Of a stretch of 64,000 nucleotides of DNA, positions 1 through 12,883 are shown piece by piece; the first letter of the stretch is position 1; every line of letters starts with the position of its first letter. The position numbers and the translations under genes were made by a program. Source of the stretch: Amoebidium appalachense (taxonomy: Eukaryota; Ichthyosporea); the NCBI GenBank assembly GCA_963693365.1, contig CAVNZM010000005.1, forward strand, positions 2,728,001 through 2,792,000, written 5' to 3'. The notes under the pieces are model-generated. The model searched no databases and was not told the DNA's origin. It saw only the letters and a list, made by a program, of their open reading frames with translations.

Positions 1-110
1 CTCCACATGCATGCACAGACAATATCGTTCTGTCACAGTCACACATGTGCGCGCACGCGCACACACACACCACACACACACACACAAACACACACACACG
101 CATACACACA

Positions 111-201
<91 letters not shown>

Positions 202-1371
202 CACACAGGCGCAGTCTCAGTGTGGACAGCCGTAGGCCACGCAGCATGTCAGCGGGTCACAAGCAACCCCCTGCACTTTCCATACAGATTGCACCCCCCC
301 TGGATACACAGAGTGACCCTCCACGCCCACCCCAATCCTTTGCGGCTGCACGACGCACACAATCCAGTTTACGATTCTCGGCTTCTTTCCATGCAACTTA
401 GTTTAGGTGTGTGGATGGACCCGTAGGTACAGTGGGTGGGAGGGTGTGTGTTTTCGCGAAAGTGTGCCATGTGTGTGTGTTATTGTCCGCGCATGCGCGA
501 TTGTGTGTGGGGTGACTGTGTGCGTGCTCGCATGTGCTCCGGGAGTTTCCGGTTATTGCTGTGTTTGTGTCATGTTTTACTGTGCTTATGGCGTGTATGC
601 ATGTCATTCGTGACAATGTGCATGATGGTGAGGGTGTGTGTAGGGTGTCTAGAATGTGTCTGTGTCCGGGCTGTGTTGGCTGGCCCCACCGTGTGCGTGT
701 TTTGTGTGTGTGTTTAGTAGGGGGAGGAGGGGGAGGGAGGGGGGGGGGAGGGGGTTGTAAATGGACGTTTTTGCCGAGATCCCAAATGTGTATATTATTT
801 TGTTCCGTTCCGAACATAGATAGTCGTTGGACGAACACAGAACGGACGTAAATATCTCTGTTACGTGTACAGCCTTGCTCGATTGAGCAAATATTGGTTC
901 GATATATTTCGTTAACATACAACTTCTGTGATTGTTTGTGTAATCCAGTTCTGCTTTGATTGTAATGATAGCGTGATCATGGACGTCGAATAGGGATTTT
1001 ATGCGAATGACAAAATGACTTGAAATTGTCTAAATATCGTCGCTCGTGCATATCTATCTAGGACTGTTCACCACAATTTAGCGCGTTATTTGCTTTTGCA
1101 ATTTGATTTTCGTATTTGTGGTGTATATGCATTTATTGAACACGTGCACACCTCAAAACACACTCACGGAATGCCAAAGAGAGTAATATAGTGCTTATAG
1201 TTTACACCACTGTGGCGCCTTCTGTATGAAAGGCTCGCATGTATCATATGCTTATGTGCTCACAACCGCAATATTCCTACTTCTTTTATTGTTTTAAAAA
1301 AACTATTATCTGTACTAAATGATTCCATTCAAATCGATTATCAAATTCTATTCAATTCGCCGGCTGCAACG

Positions 1372-1407
<36 letters not shown>

Positions 1408-2745
1408 ACCACCACCCCCCCACCCCACCCACCCCACCCCCCTGCGCACACAGGTACACACACACATCACCTGGTCTAGGGTCCATTACCACCAATGTAT
1501 ACACACACGCACACCACCGCTACCACCACACATCATAGTAGACAGGATCTGGATGTACACACACACACGCACACACACACCACCCGACTACGTATACACC
1601 ACACATTTACACATGTACACACGTACGACCGTCCGGATCCGTCCACACACACGTACCCCACCACCACCACCACTACCACCACGTACACACGTACACGCGC
1701 ACGCGTACGCACTGTGTCAGATGTACACAAACACGTGCACATCACCACTACCACCACACACATGCATACACGAAAAGATGTACACACACGCAGTCACGTG
1801 CACACACCTGGTCCACTAATACCACCGGCATGCGCAACAAGCACAATCTGTACATACCCACCACCTGGTCCACTATAGAAGCTACCCCACACATACATGT
1901 GTGTACACGTGTGCACATAGACGCCTCTCACCACACACACACGTCGAACATGTACACATACACACTCAGGCCTCTATGCGTAAACGCACGCACGCATTTA
2001 TACACACACCGTGTCACACCACCGTGGCACCAAAACACACACACACACACACACGCCGTGACACGAAACGATTACATATTTAGCTACCCACAACCTCCGA
2101 AATACAGCATCTCGATGACATGCATGATCATGTAGGCCTCAAAAATGCACGTGTGCACTGTAGGTGGTGCGGGAGGGATGAGTTACGGCATGCTTGTGTA
2201 ACTAAACGAGGGCCCAGCAATGCCGCAAGGAGTTCATTGAGGGCATGGAACTGCATGCTCATAATTAAATTCATTTTCATTTTTGAGATTTTTGGCTTTT
2301 GATTTTCAGCTAAAATCTTCAATATATAAATTCGGTGCCTCCTGATTAGGCAGAAAAAATCACTGAAGACAAACAAAAAACGGTGGGCACAGTAGTCTAG
2401 GCTTCGGTAATTACGGCCATACTGACACCCCCATACCTACTTCTAGAAGTTACTAAAAGGAGATACACACAAAATTTTGTTCATAAAACTGGATAAAACG
2501 ATACCCTTAGACGGCCTGCAAACACGTAACTGCAGTATTGCATTTAGATGGGGGAACACATCTTCCCATACAAAACACCCACACCTTCACATGTTCAACA
2601 GAGGCAACCAGCCATATGTACAATTCGAACACTTTCCAGTATTTACCTGCACTTTACCAAACACTATCCCCAAGCACCAGTCAACACCCACCCACATACA
2701 CATTTTTATATATACAAGTAGTGTGCAATCATTCTACAACCACAA
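1..2745. other. Non-coding, microsatellite-rich left flank
   Basis: No exon was found here on either strand. The stretch holds a (CA)n run at about 119-200, TG-rich and G-rich sequence at 430-760, a poly(C) run at about 1377-1407, and interrupted CA/CAC-rich DNA at 1430-2065. The ORFs across these runs encode only His/Thr, Cys/Val or Pro repeats and are simple-repeat artefacts. The segment 770-1350 is ordinary AT-rich sequence with nothing recognisable. The last few hundred bases lie just 3' of the RBM26/27 homologue (minus strand) and may hold its 3' UTR; no clear polyadenylation signal was identified. Confidence 0.6.
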
Positions 2746-3863
2746 CTACTGCTCAGCATATGTCTCATCGCCATAGTCATAATCCGCAAGATCCCCCTCA
2801 TAGTCCAAATAATCATCTAAACCCTCTTCCCCAACCCCCTCCTCTCCTTCCGCCCCTCCCTCTCCCTCGTGTCCTTCCTCTCCTCCTGCCTCACCTCCCT
2901 CTTCTTTCTTCGATTCTGTTGTTGTGCTTTCTGCACCGTTTGTCGAAGATTGTTGTTCTTGTTGTGTGGTTGTGGTAGTGGTGGTAGTAGGGGCTGGGCC
3001 GCTAGTGCTTGATGCACCGTTGGTTGTTGGGACAGCCTGAAACGGTGTGCAGGTTAGTGAGACCATCAGTGGGTAATGCATTCATCTTGAAGTATATTGA
3101 ATCATTTTCCATGGTATCATAACCTCCTCCCCCCCCCCCCCCCACACACACACACCCACATATCCCCCCCTCCCCCCCCCCCCCCCCCCCCCCCGGGGGC
3201 GCCAAACAACAACACGCAGTAGCGCACCTACACATACAGACATGTACACGGACGCCGAACGTAAGCGCACAAACACAAACACACACACACACACAACCAA
3301 GAGACAACAGGTGCAACCTGCCTGTTCGTTTGTACCATGCATGCATGGGCCACAGGCGTGCAAAAACCTCTCCTGAACACCAACACACTTGCTCATCATG
3401 CAAGCACACGCACCTTTTTCTGAGGGGTGGGCAGGAACCACACCATGGGCCATGTCTTGCCCTCAAACGTGCCCCCTTGCTCCAGTGCCTGCGGGGTGGC
3501 CGTGTGAGTCACCATGCAGCAAGGGGGTGCAAATCGTGGATAAACAGTGAACATTGCATACACTGTTGATCTAAGTCGGGCATTTACGTCCGCAACATCA
3601 ATTAGACGTCAATTCCAAACCATATTGAACCAATGATTGATGTCAGAACTAATGATTGGCTTTGCCCCTATGTGACGTCGTGCGATCTCCATTATTAGAA
3701 AGTGCAGGTTTGCCATATCAACATATAATGGAGTAATGAAAATTGGGTCTTCAAGGAGAGTTTGCGTATCCATAATACGCAATGCATTGGCTTCTGCACA
3801 AAAAGCACACATCCAAAACAAAATAACATGACCAGTTTCAAGATCACAAAAGCAGCACCCCCC

Positions 3864-3894
<31 letters not shown>

Positions 3895-4026
3895 ACACAC
3901 ACACATCCACCCACCCAACTAGGGGAGAAAGCAAGGGCCTGCACAGGAAAAGCGGCAGGGTATGGCCTGTGTGTGTTGTGCATTCATTATTAAAAAAATA
4001 ACACCCGCATACTGGACTACGCTCAT

Positions 4027-4100
<74 letters not shown>

Positions 4101-4117
4101 ATGGTGGTGGTAGTGAT

Positions 4118-4167
<50 letters not shown>

Positions 4168-7100
4168 GGGGGGGGGGGGGGGGGGGGTTGTTAAACGAAA
4201 GAGCAACACTCTCACCTTCTTTGCCGACTCTGCAGCCACATAGGACACAATGGCGCCCTTTCCGTGGACCGTGATGGGCTCTGCAGACAGGGGGCCAAAC
4301 TGGGCAAAGTGGGCCGTCACAGACTCAATCATGTCTGCAGGCAGGCCGCTAACATAAATCTTGCTCGACAGCGCACCTACACTCGCCTTTCTGGCCAAAG
4401 CATTGTCCGTCTGATTGTGCGCAGCGGTGGCGGTGGTGGCGGCAGGTGTAGGGCGAGGTGCGGGTGGGTGGGGTGCAGGAATAGAGGGGCGGGGTTGGTG
4501 TTGGGGGGGTGCGGCATTGATGCTGATTGCTTTGATCTGCGATTCGATTTCGTTGAATTGTTTCATCATCTTGAGGCGCTCTTCCTTAGATAGGGTGCCC
4601 TTGCCTTGGCTGAGCTTTTCAAAGATGGCCTGGGCAGGGAATGGGGGGGTTAGTTGGCGAGCAAAAAAAATGGTCGGAGGGTGCTGGTGTGCATCGGGTA
4701 TCCACTCATGCATGTTTGCATAATCGTGCGTTTGCGTACATGGAAAAGCTAAAGCACACGCAAAGGAGCCCTTTAAAACCATTCTGAGGAGCATGTATTG
4801 CAAGCCGTTGATGTGTCCATATATGCACGCTCACACATGAAGAGCACAAGTACTACCGCCCACGACAAAAGTCACATAGGGATCCCAAACACTAGGGTTT
4901 TTGCTTCACCCCTGCATACAGAACCACACACACCGAACCACATACACACGAATGGACCCACATGCACACAGACACACAGACACACACACACCTTCTGTTC
5001 CTTGATCAGGGCCTCCTTAGTCTCTGCGGCCTTCTTCATCTGCTCCAGCAGTGCTTTCTTCTGCTCCACTTTCTGCAAACCAAAATAACCCCGTCAGGAA
5101 ACGAGCACACAAGTATTGGCAAAAAAGTATGTATACTTTGGTGTGTGCATGCACGTGGCGCCCAGATGTGCCTGTGTGTGCCCTTGGGCACTAACCTATA
5201 ACCAAACATACCAATCACCCATTCACGGCAACATGACACCAACACGTCCCATCACCTCCAGTCGGTTTACTCCAAATCAACATGGCCTATCCTGAACCCA
5301 TGTCTACCCTTTGCCTTGCAAAAATTCTTTCACTCTCCCCCCCCCCCCCCCCCGTCTCTCTCTCCATTCTCCTCCCTCCCTTCCAAACAACAACCAACAA
5401 AACACACACCACACATTGAAAACTGCTGCCTACTCCCACTGCGACCAGACTAAGTCAGGCCCATGAGAACCCACTGCGACCAGCAGTCCCTCACACCTAC
5501 TATCCACTACTGCCCTCACCTAATCACATCCCCACACATGCATCACGAACAAGCCTCCCTCCCCCCCCCCCCCCCCCCAAAAAAAAAAAAAACACACACA
5601 CACAATAACATACACACATCCCAGCTCCCCCTCCCTCATCCCCCAAGTAAGCACCTCGATTCAACACCCATCCACCCACACCCACCCACTCACAACCCAA
5701 CCCCCTCCCCCAACGCCCCCCCAAACACCCACACCCACACTCCTTGCCTCCCCCCCCCCCCCCCCCCCCACCACCACCACCACCACCCACCCGTCTCCCC
5801 CTCTTCCCCCCCCCCCCCCCCCCCACACACACACCCCACCCACCCGTCCCCCCACCCTCACCCACCCCCTTACCTGTCGTGCAATCTCGGCCTGCTGCTG
5901 CTTGAACCGATCCACATACTGCTTCTGCCACTCCTCCATCTCGGCCTTTGGCTTTGCATCCTCCCCCTCCTCCTCCACTTTTACTCCCTGTTGCTGTGGC
6001 CTGACCTGTGGCCTTGGTCTTGGCCCACCCACCATCTGACCCATCTGGCCCCTTGGCCCTGGGTGCCGTGGGGGTCGTGTGCCGTCACGTCCAACTGGGT
6101 GCGCACCGGGGTGTGGGGGTACATTGCGACGCGCAAAGAACGCCTGAGGATGGCGGGGCGGAGGTTAGAAAACTTGTGGTAGATAAGAAAAGCGGGCGGG
6201 CTGGAGGAAGGGCGGGGAAGAGGGGTGGGGGTTGGGGGGTTGGAGAAGATGTATTCATGAGAGGGTTGGAAGCATGGAGGAGACATCAAGGACAAAACAC
6301 AAAACGTAACAAAAAAAAGGGAGAGGGTGGGATGGGGGGTGGGGGGGCAAAGCGTGTGTTATGGGAGTTAAAAACATGCATTCATAACGGACAACACAAT
6401 GCTGAGTGCAAGCCACTGCATAATGAGCGCCAGCGGCAGCAGCCAGGGGAAGGGGAGGGGAGGGGGAGGGAGGGGGGCAGGACTGCAATGACTTGCATAA
6501 TTTAGGGTGGTCGATGAGTGTTTTGAGGTGTGAGGTCCATGCACCCCAGCAATCTTGAAGTGCATGCATGCGGATGGAACGTGCCCGTACAAACAGGAAA
6601 AGAAATCTATGTCTGTGACTGTTTTTGTGGGTGGTTGGAGATGGAAGAGCAGAGGGGTAGAGCAGGGGGCGGAGCTTGCCGGAGGGGGGGGGGGGGGAAT
6701 CAAGGAGATGAGCTCACATGCAAGTGACACAAGCAATCCCCCTCTCCTCCCACCACACTAAACGACGACCATGCACATGAACCGTACACACACACAAGCC
6801 CACCCCCTGCCCTGATCGGCATATGTACACATACACACGAGCGTGCACACGCACACACACACACAATCAGACGGCTCCACCAACACACGAGACACACCCA
6901 CCCAACACGCGCCTGCCGCCAACACACCCACCCACGCACGCACACCCACCCACCTTGATAAACCTGTTGCCCAAAATAGCCTCCGGGTCCCTGTATGCCG
7001 TCTCAGCCTCCTCATTGTTACTGAACTGCACACGAGCAACATCGGGCCTGCCGTTGTAATGCACCGTCACATTGACCACCGTGCCAAACTTACTGAAATA

Positions 7101-10100
7101 TTCAGAAAGAACCCCCACCACATTCTGCCCAGGTTGCAGCCCCGTAATTTCAAGTTCCGTTGCCCTACCCGAACCCATTGGCCGCGGTGGGCGTGGGCCA
7201 CCGAAATTTCCATCAGGGGGACCCATGGGTCGTGGGGGTGGGCCATGGCTGGGGTGGGGTGGTGGTGGTTGATGGGGGGTTCCATCAAGTGAGGCACGGT
7301 GGGGAGCCCTGGCCTGGGTAAGCCCTGGGTCCTCCGGCTGGTATTCATCGTCATCTGGGGGCATCTCCGGCCCCCTGCGATTGCCCAGAATTTCGCGCAA
7401 ATCACGGACACCACCAAAATCGGGACGGGGTGGACCTCCTAGCGTATCCCTAAGATCCCCACGCCATCTCGGCCTGTCGTCCCGTTCAAAACGGCCGTGA
7501 AAACGGCCACCCCCGCGGTCACCGCGGAAATTCATATCGGGAGGTGGGGGTCCAAATCCTGGTGGGCCATTAGGCCCTGGGAATGGTGGGCCATGAGAGG
7601 GACGTGGAGGCGGGGGACCTTGCATAGGTGGCGGGCCGGAAAATGGAGGCACGGGGCCATTGAAGGAGTCGATGGGGAGTACCTGGGGGTTGACGTGCTC
7701 GTAGGGGCAATCGTCCCCCATCAGGCAGATGCCCTTGTTTTCATAATCCGGACACCGTTGTCGCATATTCCCCATGGGGGGGCCCATTCCCCTCATACCC
7801 ATCATGCTGCCCCCCATGCCCATATGCTGCTGGGCCATGGGCCCCCCCATCATCCCTGGTCCCGGGCCATACCCCCCAGCCATCTGGTTCATTGGACCCC
7901 CCTGGATGCCCATGGGTGGGGGGCCCATATTGCCACCCATCATGGGCCCAGGCCCACCCATGTAATTGCCCTGTTGTTGCTGCTGCTGCTGCTGCACGAG
8001 GGGTGCATATGTGCTGGTTGTTTCCTGCTGCCTGTTCGGGCGCTCAGTGGGTGCTGCATTCCCCCTCAGAGGTGAGGGCACATCCATGTCGTCTCGGCGA
8101 TAATCCCTCCCATCTCCCCGATTACGCTTCCTCCGGCCCGAATCATCGTCTGAATGCTGCCGCCCGTCTTCCTCAAACCCACGTTTGTATGATATCCTCG
8201 GGCTGCAGAAAGAGAATTCAGAACGGATACCTCCCTCTTAAACTACCCCCACCCCCCCCCCCCCCCCCCCCCCGGGAGCCCTGCAGCCCACAGCCCCAGT
8301 CTCACCACCACCACACACCCACATACCACCTCTATAATCTCCCCTCCAACCAACCTATCCGAGAGAGGTTCTCCGTACCCCGAAACACCATTAGCCCTTG
8401 TTTCATAGAAACTCTGACACGCATCACCGTTCCAGTCTCGTCCTCTACCTCAACCGCACCCACACAAACATCCAGCCACTTGCTAAATGCTGCATAAAAG
8501 AAAGGACACCTGATTGCATCCCAATCCCCCCCCCCCCCCCCACCCAGACACACACACAACACAAACCTGTGCCTGCGGCCCCTGCGTCTATCGTCCCCCT
8601 CATCCTCCCTGTCATACCTCCGCCTGCTATCTCCCCTCCCGTCCCCCCTGCTGTCACTCCTAGGCCGTGGCCTCTCATCCCTCGGCCTCTTCTCCTCCCT
8701 CCTCTCATCTCCCGATGGTGGGCCGGCCTTCGGCCTTTTCACCCCCTGCTGTTCCTCAATCCGTGCAAACAGGTTGTCGATGAAGTCTTTCGTGTCTGCA
8801 CAAGACCATGATAAAACACGTTAGCTCCCATACCTTACATGTTTGCAATGTTCCCTCATCCCCCCCTTCCCCCAAAAACAAACACACACACCACCACCCA
8901 CCCAACCACTTACCCACCACCCCTCCCCCTTCCAACCACGACCCGTATACCTCACTCCTTTAACCGTGTCTCACATCTGTTCATGTGTACATTTGAGTAA
9001 TTACAAATCCTGGGTTGTCAAACCAGCCACAGTGTTGCCATGCCAACACCCCGAAAGCGTGTCATTCTGAGTGCTCTTGTGCGTGTGCATTAACAGGCAG
9101 TACATCTGCATCATTTGTGTTCACGTAGTTCTGTGTCAGTATTCACTCACCATCTCCAAGAAATACTTCCAGCTCTTTTTGCGCAATATCCTTGTGCTCT
9201 TCCAGCGACTTGTCTTTCCGGCAAACCGCAAAGAAAAACTGGATAAGAACCTTCGGATCTGCCTCAGTGCTGAGGGGGAAATAATAGTAAGACTCCGACG
9301 CACGAGAAGCTTTCTTTGATTGGTTGTGCCCGCAACAGAAGCATGCAGTAACCCATGCAACGTTGTTGTATAGCTTCACAGCACCGTGCCAAGGCACTAT
9401 GGGGTCAGCGTCTATATTGTTAGCTAATTTCGTGTCTGACTGGCACAAGGATGTGTTGTTCTGTTTGCACGCAGGCTGGAAGTGTGTGTCTGTGTTCGTG
9501 CCAATTTTAAGCTTGTGCACATATTTTCTCTCTGTCCGGAGTGAGCGAGTGTGAGTGAGTGAATGAATGAGGGAGTGATTGGATCGTGAGTGTATGCATG
9601 CATGCGCGCAAAGATATATGCATTCTGCAAACTAGCAAGCCTGATGAAGTATTACATTCGACAGGATCCCGTGTCCCACACACAGAAAATACATGATAGT
9701 ATGCAAAGGTCAGTAAAACTGCCTGCATGGTGGTGCAAGAAAAAACACGGTGTGCAAGATTGTAGATACATGAACTACTCGTTATGCAAAAACGCATCCA
9801 TAACCAACCACTTACTGGGAAACCACAAAAATCTTACAAAAGATGACATAGGCTGGATAAAGAAACCCAGCAGACAAAACATCGAAGGAAGAATTGAAAG
9901 GGAAGGAGCACAAGAAAGAGGGAGGGAGTCATACGACTCACAGATAAAGCATATCTCACATAGTTCTTCCAGCTTACAAGCTAAATACCATCCAAACCTA
10001 AGGATGTTAGCGGATACAAGCGGATTCTCGACAGGTTACACATAAGACTTACATTCCCGGAAGCACATCCAGCATCCAGTGAGACAGCTCGTCGGTCTGT

Positions 10101-10111
10101 TCGATAATCAT
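2746..10111 (-). CDS. RBM26: RBM26/RBM27-type RNA-binding protein (PWI-like, CCCH zinc finger, two RRMs)
   Basis: Nuclear RNA-binding protein of the RBM26/27 family, whose members act in nuclear RNA surveillance and 3'-end metabolism (family knowledge). Nine coding exons: 10111-10053, 9269-9151, 8795-8567, 8202-6954, 6143-5874, 5072-4992, 4629-4216, 3488-3414, 3036-2746; about 928 aa, all phases agree. The start gives [12 protein letters not shown], aligning with the start of the animal PWI-like domain, which spans exons 1-3. Exon 4 has an Arg/Asp-rich part, a Gln tract, Gly/Met/Pro-rich repeats and a CCCH finger (C-X8-C-X5-C-X3-H, C286, C295, C301, H305). RRM1 ends at the exon 4/5 junction, near residue 552. 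A long charged coiled coil follows (about 600-710), then RRM2 (about 757-825) split over exons 7 and 8, and an acidic tail ending in Asp/Tyr-rich sequence like the animal proteins. Domain order matches animal RBM26/27. Introns contain (CA)n, poly(C) and one family B repeat. Confidence 0.88.
6250..6312 (-). repeat. Dispersed repeat family B, 5'-truncated copy
   Basis: The minus strand here matches the last ~65 bp of the repeats at 13985-14131 and 41555-41693: a GTxACGTTTTGT block, then CTCCTCCAT, then TTCCAACCCTCT. C-rich DNA follows the shared end. It lies in the RBM26/27 intron 6144-6953, in the same orientation as the gene. Confidence 0.6.
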
Positions 10112-10312
10112 CCTCGAATCCACCGCGCATCTGCGCATCACCAACAACTAGAAGCAAAAAACTACAATACAATATATAGGGGATGCAACCTACTGCTAAT
10201 CTCTCCCCACCCTTTTTCCCGTTATCCTCCAGAAGGCTTTCAACCAACAAGCACATCGACCGAGTTTCCTTTTCGACGTGACAGCTAAAAGTTTTGCCGC
10301 ACACTGAGCCAA
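10112..10312. promoter_or_regulatory. Probable 5' flank of the RBM26/27 homologue
   Basis: These 200 bases separate the RBM26/27 start codon (minus strand) from the orphan ORF on the plus strand. The 5' UTR and promoter are expected here by position. No TATA box or other clear element was recognised, so the assignment is positional only. Confidence 0.3.
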
Positions 10313-10963
10313 ATGCGCACCAAAAACAAAGTCTGGGCCCCAATCGCATCACCGTCGCTCTGGGGCACAAATACAAATAAACCCCGCAATAGTGTGTGTG
10401 TGACTTTGGACTGCCACTTACTTATTAAACATGTACACAATCACAAGATAATCACGCAATATAACAAATGGAAAAAGATACCACACGACACTAGACCCGA
10501 TGAAAGCATACACCTTGAAAAACTAAGCCTTATGTCTCGTTTTATATATACTGACCGCCTCAACCATATTGCCAAATATGGCACTCGCAAGTGTATAACA
10601 CCTAAATACATATTACCTTCCTGTAGAACTGGTCTTTCTCTAGCTGATGGTATTATTGATCAATTACCACGCTTTTACTGTACACGTGCTATACAGTGGA
10701 GATCTAATAAGTATAAGGTGGCATCATTTGCATGCCCAAACAACACACACACACACCAGTTTAACCGGTCATGTATCGCCAAATGTAGTTTGATAGACCA
10801 CATAATACCGCAACACACACACGTCACATTCACAACAGACACCCAGAAAGATAGCCTACCTGTAAATTACAACATCCTTGATTTTATACTAAACACGCTT
10901 AACTACGACCTGTTTATTAGATGTATTGATTGGCTTGAGAAACACATCACTACAAAATTATAG
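10313..10963 (+). CDS. Orphan 216-codon ORF, possibly a retrotransposon remnant
   Basis: One uninterrupted ORF of ordinary amino-acid composition, rich in Ile, Lys, Asn, Thr and His and more AT-rich than its neighbours. That is unusual in this window, where most long ORFs are simple-repeat translations. No domain was recognised; scattered Cys and His residues near the C-terminus form no clear zinc-finger spacing. The ORF ends just before a (CA)n tract and then a 53-nt poly(A) run at 11077-11129, so a reverse-transcribed origin, such as the 3' part of a non-LTR element, is possible. It lies divergently from the RBM26/27 homologue and could alternatively be an exon of an unrecognised gene. No function is proposed. 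Confidence 0.35.
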   Translation: MRTKNKVWAPIASPSLWGTNTNKPRNSVCVTLDCHLLIKHVHNHKIITQYNKWKKIPHDTRPDESIHLEKLSLMSRFIYTDRLNHIAKYGTRKCITPKYILPSCRTGLSLADGIIDQLPRFYCTRAIQWRSNKYKVASFACPNNTHTHQFNRSCIAKCSLIDHIIPQHTHVTFTTDTQKDSLPVNYNILDFILNTLNYDLFIRCIDWLEKHITTKL

Positions 10964-10966
10964 CGC

Positions 10967-10983
10967 ACGCGCACACACACACA

Positions 10984-11040
<57 letters not shown>

Positions 11041-11072
11041 CCAGCTGATACCGAGTGTCCCGAGGGGAGCCC

Positions 11073-11129
<57 letters not shown>
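10967..11129 (+). repeat. (CA)n tract, short unique segment and 53-nt poly(A) run
   Basis: A (CA)n tract at about 10971-11039 is followed by about 37 bp of non-repetitive sequence and an uninterrupted A run at 11077-11129. This is by far the longest A run not attached to a poly(C) run in the window. It may be the tail of a retroposed copy that includes the preceding ORF; no target-site duplication was identified. Confidence 0.5.
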
Positions 11130-11130
<1 letters not shown>

Positions 11131-11236
11131 GGGGAACCCCAACTAATTGATTTCTCCTTGTAGTCTTTATGGTGTCTCGTAGAGAAAGTAAACCCTGATA
11201 TATAGTCACCACCCGACATCTATGTACGTGATCATG

Positions 11237-11328
11237 ATATACCGCTGAGGGGATATTCCGAGCAAACCCCCCCCCCCCCATACCTGAGACTGGTTCTCTT
11301 TGCCTCGAGTAAACAGCGTAAACCCCCC
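11237..11328 (+). repeat. Dispersed repeat family C, copy 1
   Basis: About 90 bp shared with 50440-50540. The common blocks are CTGAGGGGAT, AGCAAACCC, ATACCTG followed by GACTGGT, and TGCCTCGAGTAA, with AGCGTAA/TGCGTAA at the end. Both copies end at a C run on the plus strand. This copy also has an internal C run, where the other copy has only a short C-rich stretch. Confidence 0.55.
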
Positions 11329-11560
11329 AGAACGATTACGACCCAATTTGTTGCTGATTTACGTATATCTTAAAGCAAACAGTGGGGCGAATTACAGTAT
11401 TTACGTTTAGCTATTCTATATCATTGGATTGCAATTATTGCGCAGCGGACCTATATAAATACCGTGCACTGCTTTTCAAGTCTTCTCTTATATTTTTTTT
11501 TTCCAACGTTTTTTCTGAGTAGTATAAACATGTGGTAGCCATAAGGCTGTGAATACCAAA

Positions 11561-12883
11561 ATGCCACCAAGAAAGAGTGGCCGTGTGGCTCAGAGGGCCG
11601 TCACATCCCCTCGAGGATAAGCAATGGTGCAAAATCGTGCGCCCTTCTCTGACCACATGGAGAGTTGCGCGTGTAGGTTGGGCGAGCATACTGGGGGGGA
11701 TAACGGCATGGGGCAATGCTTTACGCTCGTTGCACATTGACACAGACATCTTGGGCAAAACTCTCGAGCTCTCAGAAAATAAACTTTGGAAGATTCTTCA
11801 AGCTTTGTCAAAGTTGACATTTTGTCGCTTGATTGGAGCGCGATCCGGCTCGAGTTACCTTCAGAGGCGAAGAGGTTAAGCAAACTCACGTTGGATTTAA
11901 CCGTGCATTGGGACACCTTTGTAGACCTGAGTGCCGTTTCAACTTGCACTAATCTGGAAGAATTCTGCTTGGCTAGTAAAATACGCGGAGGGCTCGTGAA
12001 GGGATTCTCGAAGGGAGTAGGTGCAGTGGGCAACCTATGCAAGCTCCGTGTTGTGTGACTTCGGAGAAGTTTCAATCATCGCAACCGAACTGGACAAGGA
12101 AGCAATCTGTAAGTGCACTAATTTGGAGCGGCTAGTAACTAGCGAATCGCAGGACGGGGCTTTTCCCTCCCTTACTACCCTCACCAAACTGTCTCACCTT
12201 TCCTACAATGGGCTCCTTCCACATGGTCTATCCATGTGCCCGCTTACGGAGTTAGTGACCTCTGCAGGAGACCTTTCTTTGCTTAACACCCTCCCCCATC
12301 TAAAGTCGCTCAAACACGACGGCGAACCTGATCAGTTCGAATACTCAAATGTTGAGTCCATGAGCAACTGTGCGGAGCTGACACGGTTGTACACTTGCGA
12401 CGATCTGGGCCAGACATCACTCGATTTCCTATCGGCCTGCACACAGCTACGGGACGTCAAGATAGGATAGGGAAAGTGCTCGATGTTTCAGATATTTCCG
12501 CACTATCAATGTGCACGAAATTGGCGTCTCTCTCCTTCAACGACCAAGCGTGCACGTGTTTTTGGCGCCACGAACTCGATGTTTGGCCTCTTGCGTTGTG
12601 TGTGTCCCTACGGTCGATGACTTTGGTGTCCATCGAGTTGAGCCCAGGGTGTGTTAAGCCACTCACAGCATGCACTAACCTACACACGGTCGTACATGTG
12701 CGCCAGGAAAACCCCCCGGTGTTGTGACACGCAAAGCTGCATTTGCTTAGGGAGGTGCGGTTTATGAGTTGCAAGAAGGTGAAGGCAAACGACGTGAGAA
12801 ACCTGAGGAAGGCGGTGGATGGGAGGCGTGTGGAGGTGGTGGTTGAACATCCCGTTGCCGGTGTGGACTACTTTTCAAACTAG
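11561..12883 (+). pseudogene. Broken leucine-rich-repeat gene
   Basis: A single-exon-like region whose three plus frames each carry parts of one leucine-rich-repeat protein. The repeated core is (L/M)S-x-CT-x-L-x-x-L, seen as STCTNLEEF, CKCTNLERL, SNCAELTRL, SACTQLRDV, SMCTKLASL and TACTNLHTV. The ATG at 11561 reads 19 codons to a stop at 11618. The homologous reading then passes through open frames at about 11577-11879, 11786-12058, 12021-12470, 12395-12727 and 12721-12883, ending in TAG at 12881-12883. At least four frame changes are needed to read it end to end, and no splice sites explain them, so a decayed gene is most likely. Alternatives are very short introns, poor sequence quality or a recombining LRR gene family. 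The protein would resemble LRR proteins with a Cys-Thr motif; its ligand is unknown. Confidence 0.6.

Noticed and set aside
7-426. Long His/Thr ORFs over the first (CA)n tract, and similar ORFs elsewhere (for example 22074-22400, 48478-49341, 52393-53346)
   Set aside because: They translate CA/TG, CT/GA or C/G repeats in any frame. They have no conserved domain and lie in introns or intergenic DNA.
3695-3817. Possible RBM26/27 exon with a good 3' splice site (TTTTTGTGCAG) on the minus strand
   Set aside because: No phase gives RRM sequence; exon 3488-3414 supplies the missing end of RRM2 in correct phase.
9590-10045. 151-codon plus-strand ORF
   Set aside because: Lies inside intron 1 of the RBM26/27 homologue on the opposite strand, with no domain or splice context of its own.
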